In this document: in pieces, positions 31,245 to 32,389 of the stretch
Layout: every line of letters begins with the position of its first letter
Numbering within the stretch: position 1 is the first letter of the stretch
Source of the DNA: UMGS1781 sp045628105
GTDB taxonomy: Bacteria > Bacillota > Clostridia > TANB77 > CAG-508
Length of the DNA stretch: 32,389 nt
Reading direction: 5' to 3'
NCBI GenBank assembly: GCA_045628105.1
Contig: JAZQOX010000002.1
Coordinates: 1-32,389 of the forward strand
Translations under genes and position numbers: made by a program
Notes under the pieces: generated by a model
The model's input: the letters and a program-made list of their open reading frames with translations, nothing else
Told to the model about the DNA's origin: nothing
The model's database searches: none

Positions 31245-32384
31245 CTATAAGTCAAGAATTTCAACTTTATCTTTAAAAATAATAGCAGCAACATTATTTG
31301 AAACAGAAATTGACTGGATTTCTTGATAAGAACTGTAATCTTTTATTAACCATCCAGAATTACTTATAAATAAAGCTTTTGTTCCAAAGTTAATAGCAAT
31401 AACATTATCAAAAACATCTAGAGATTTAGGTTCTTTATCAATTGCATATGTTTTTTTATTTTGCGTATTTGCATCAATAATTTGTAATTCAAAAGTAGTG
31501 TCAAATAAATTATTAGAAAATTTTTCTATTTGAATTAGTTTATTATTCACATCTGCAAACAAAACTTTACAAGTTCCAAAATCAGAATATTTTAAAACGC
31601 TAAAATCTTCTGTAATTAAATCCACGTGGTTATCATAAATACAAACCAATTTAGAATCGCAATATTGAATGTTTATTATAAAATCACCTACAGGAGCATA
31701 AGATGTATATAGGATTGTATCAGCACTGTTTGATAAAGCTTTATCAATAGATATTATTTTAATGCTGGATTGAATTGCTATTCCTGAAAAGTTAACTTCA
31801 GCTAAAGCAAGATATTTATTGTCAGTTGATATAGAACTATCAATTACATAGGTTTTAGAGTGGTATGTTGTGAATAACTCGTTTCCATTTGGATCAAAGA
31901 TTTTACAAATGGTTTTATGAGTTGTATCAGATATTGAAATAACAACATATCCGTTTTTATTCATTGAAATATTACTAATCTTACCATCTATATCCTTTTG
32001 CCAAATTATATTATTTCCTTCGAAAAGATATGCTTTATTACCATCCTTTTGAGCAATACACAAATATTTGCCTTTGGTTGAGTACAGTGGATTGGAAATT
32101 TCTAGATCGAATTTAGCAATCTCACTACCTGATTTGTTGTAAAAATGTAAAGTGTTTTTATTTAAATAAGTAATATTATCATTAAAAACATATATATTTT
32201 TATTTTCAGCATAGATTTTTGGCAATGTATTTTCAGTAACATTCTTTTTAAATATATATGTATCAATAAAACATCTGACTGAATTGATTTTTAGATACAT
32301 GAAAAAACATGCTAAAGTTAATATGATAATTGAAATAATAATAATTAATACTAAAATTTTTCTCTTGTTAATTTTTCTATTCAT
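31245..32384 (-). CDS. DUF5711 family membrane-anchored β-propeller-like protein
   Basis: The 379-residue protein has a basic N-terminus, one membrane segment (about 10-30) and a long extracellular region made of short β-strand repeats, such as LHFYNKSGSEIAKFDLE, YLCIAQKDGNKAYLFEG and IFDPNGNELFTTYHS. These resemble WD40- or PQQ-type blades. The overall pattern fits DUF5711 proteins of clostridia, which are of unknown function and often precede cvpA. The coding region appears complete, but only five bases lie upstream in the window, so its ribosome site and promoter cannot be seen. Confidence 0.8.
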   Translation of the reverse strand: MNRKINKRKILVLIIIISIIILTLACFFMYLKINSVRCFIDTYIFKKNVTENTLPKIYAENKNIYVFNDNITYLNKNTLHFYNKSGSEIAKFDLEISNPLYSTKGKYLCIAQKDGNKAYLFEGNNIIWQKDIDGKISNISMNKNGYVVISISDTTHKTICKIFDPNGNELFTTYHSKTYVIDSSISTDNKYLALAEVNFSGIAIQSSIKIISIDKALSNSADTILYTSYAPVGDFIINIQYCDSKLVCIYDNHVDLITEDFSVLKYSDFGTCKVLFADVNNKLIQIEKFSNNLFDTTFELQIIDANTQNKKTYAIDKEPKSLDVFDNVIAINFGTKALFISNSGWLIKDYSSYQEIQSISVSNNVAAIIFKDKVEILDL

Positions 32385-32389
32385 AATAT

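Overview
The window is a strongly AT-rich chromosomal segment of a low-GC, Gram-positive, spore-forming Clostridia-type bacterium (Bacillota). The case for this is the σG gene, two small CotF-like coat genes, mecA, AddB-type recombination nuclease, the divIB/DUF881/small-basic-protein wall cluster, DUF4321, DUF5711 and AGGAGG ribosome binding sites before almost every gene. It looks like core chromosome. I see no phage, integrase, transposase, plasmid or CRISPR genes. The species cannot be named from sequence alone; an uncultured gut-type clostridium would fit.

Layout. 1-3.7 kb: 3' part of addB, then coaD, coaE and a family 4 uracil-DNA glycosylase on the + strand. 3.7-5.3 kb: HtrA-type protease and a 70-residue orphan on the - strand. 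5.4-9.6 kb: a frameshifted prepilin-like gene, rnhB, uridine phosphorylase and pcrA. 9.8-12.5 kb: two coat-type genes, an L,D-transpeptidase and an M23 endopeptidase. 12.5-13.1 kb: mecA on the - strand. 13.4-16.3 kb: DUF4321, radC, mreB, mreC. 16.3-17.9 kb: an unrecognised 510-residue repeat protein on the - strand. 18-19.6 kb: ispH and a sortase. 19.6-20.7 kb: REC/HD-GYP regulator (-). 20.8-21.7 kb: DnaJ-like chaperone. 21.7-23.9 kb: comEA, an unknown membrane protein and sigG, colinear on the - strand. 23.9-26.3 kb: D,D-carboxypeptidase (+) and LCP ligase (-). 26.4 kb: tRNA-Arg(TCT). 26.6-30.6 kb: murA, divIB, two DUF881 genes and the small basic protein. 30.6-32.4 kb: cvpA and DUF5711 (-).

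Functional themes. Many genes serve the cell wall (mreBC, murA, L,D-transpeptidase, M23, D,D-carboxypeptidase, LCP ligase, sortase, divIB cluster). Others serve DNA repair and replication (addB, udg, rnhB, pcrA, radC) and sporulation or competence (sigG, coat genes, comEA, mecA). Convergent gene pairs share compact bidirectional hairpin terminators; divergent pairs have closely packed promoters.

No coherent undescribed multi-gene system stands out. The best second-look items are: an LCP promoter whose -35/-10 spacer is almost entirely a homopolymer (possible phase variation); a 510-residue protein with about four degenerate helical repeats; GGGAC-containing intergenic inverted repeats, plus a GTAG-headed REP-like element that supplies the rnhB stop codon; a one-base frameshift in the prepilin-like gene; mreBC without mreD; and two back-to-back promoters whose -35 boxes touch. 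Several starts were moved downstream of the longest open frame because promoter, hairpin or ribosome-binding positions require it. There is no gene-free stretch longer than 300 bases.
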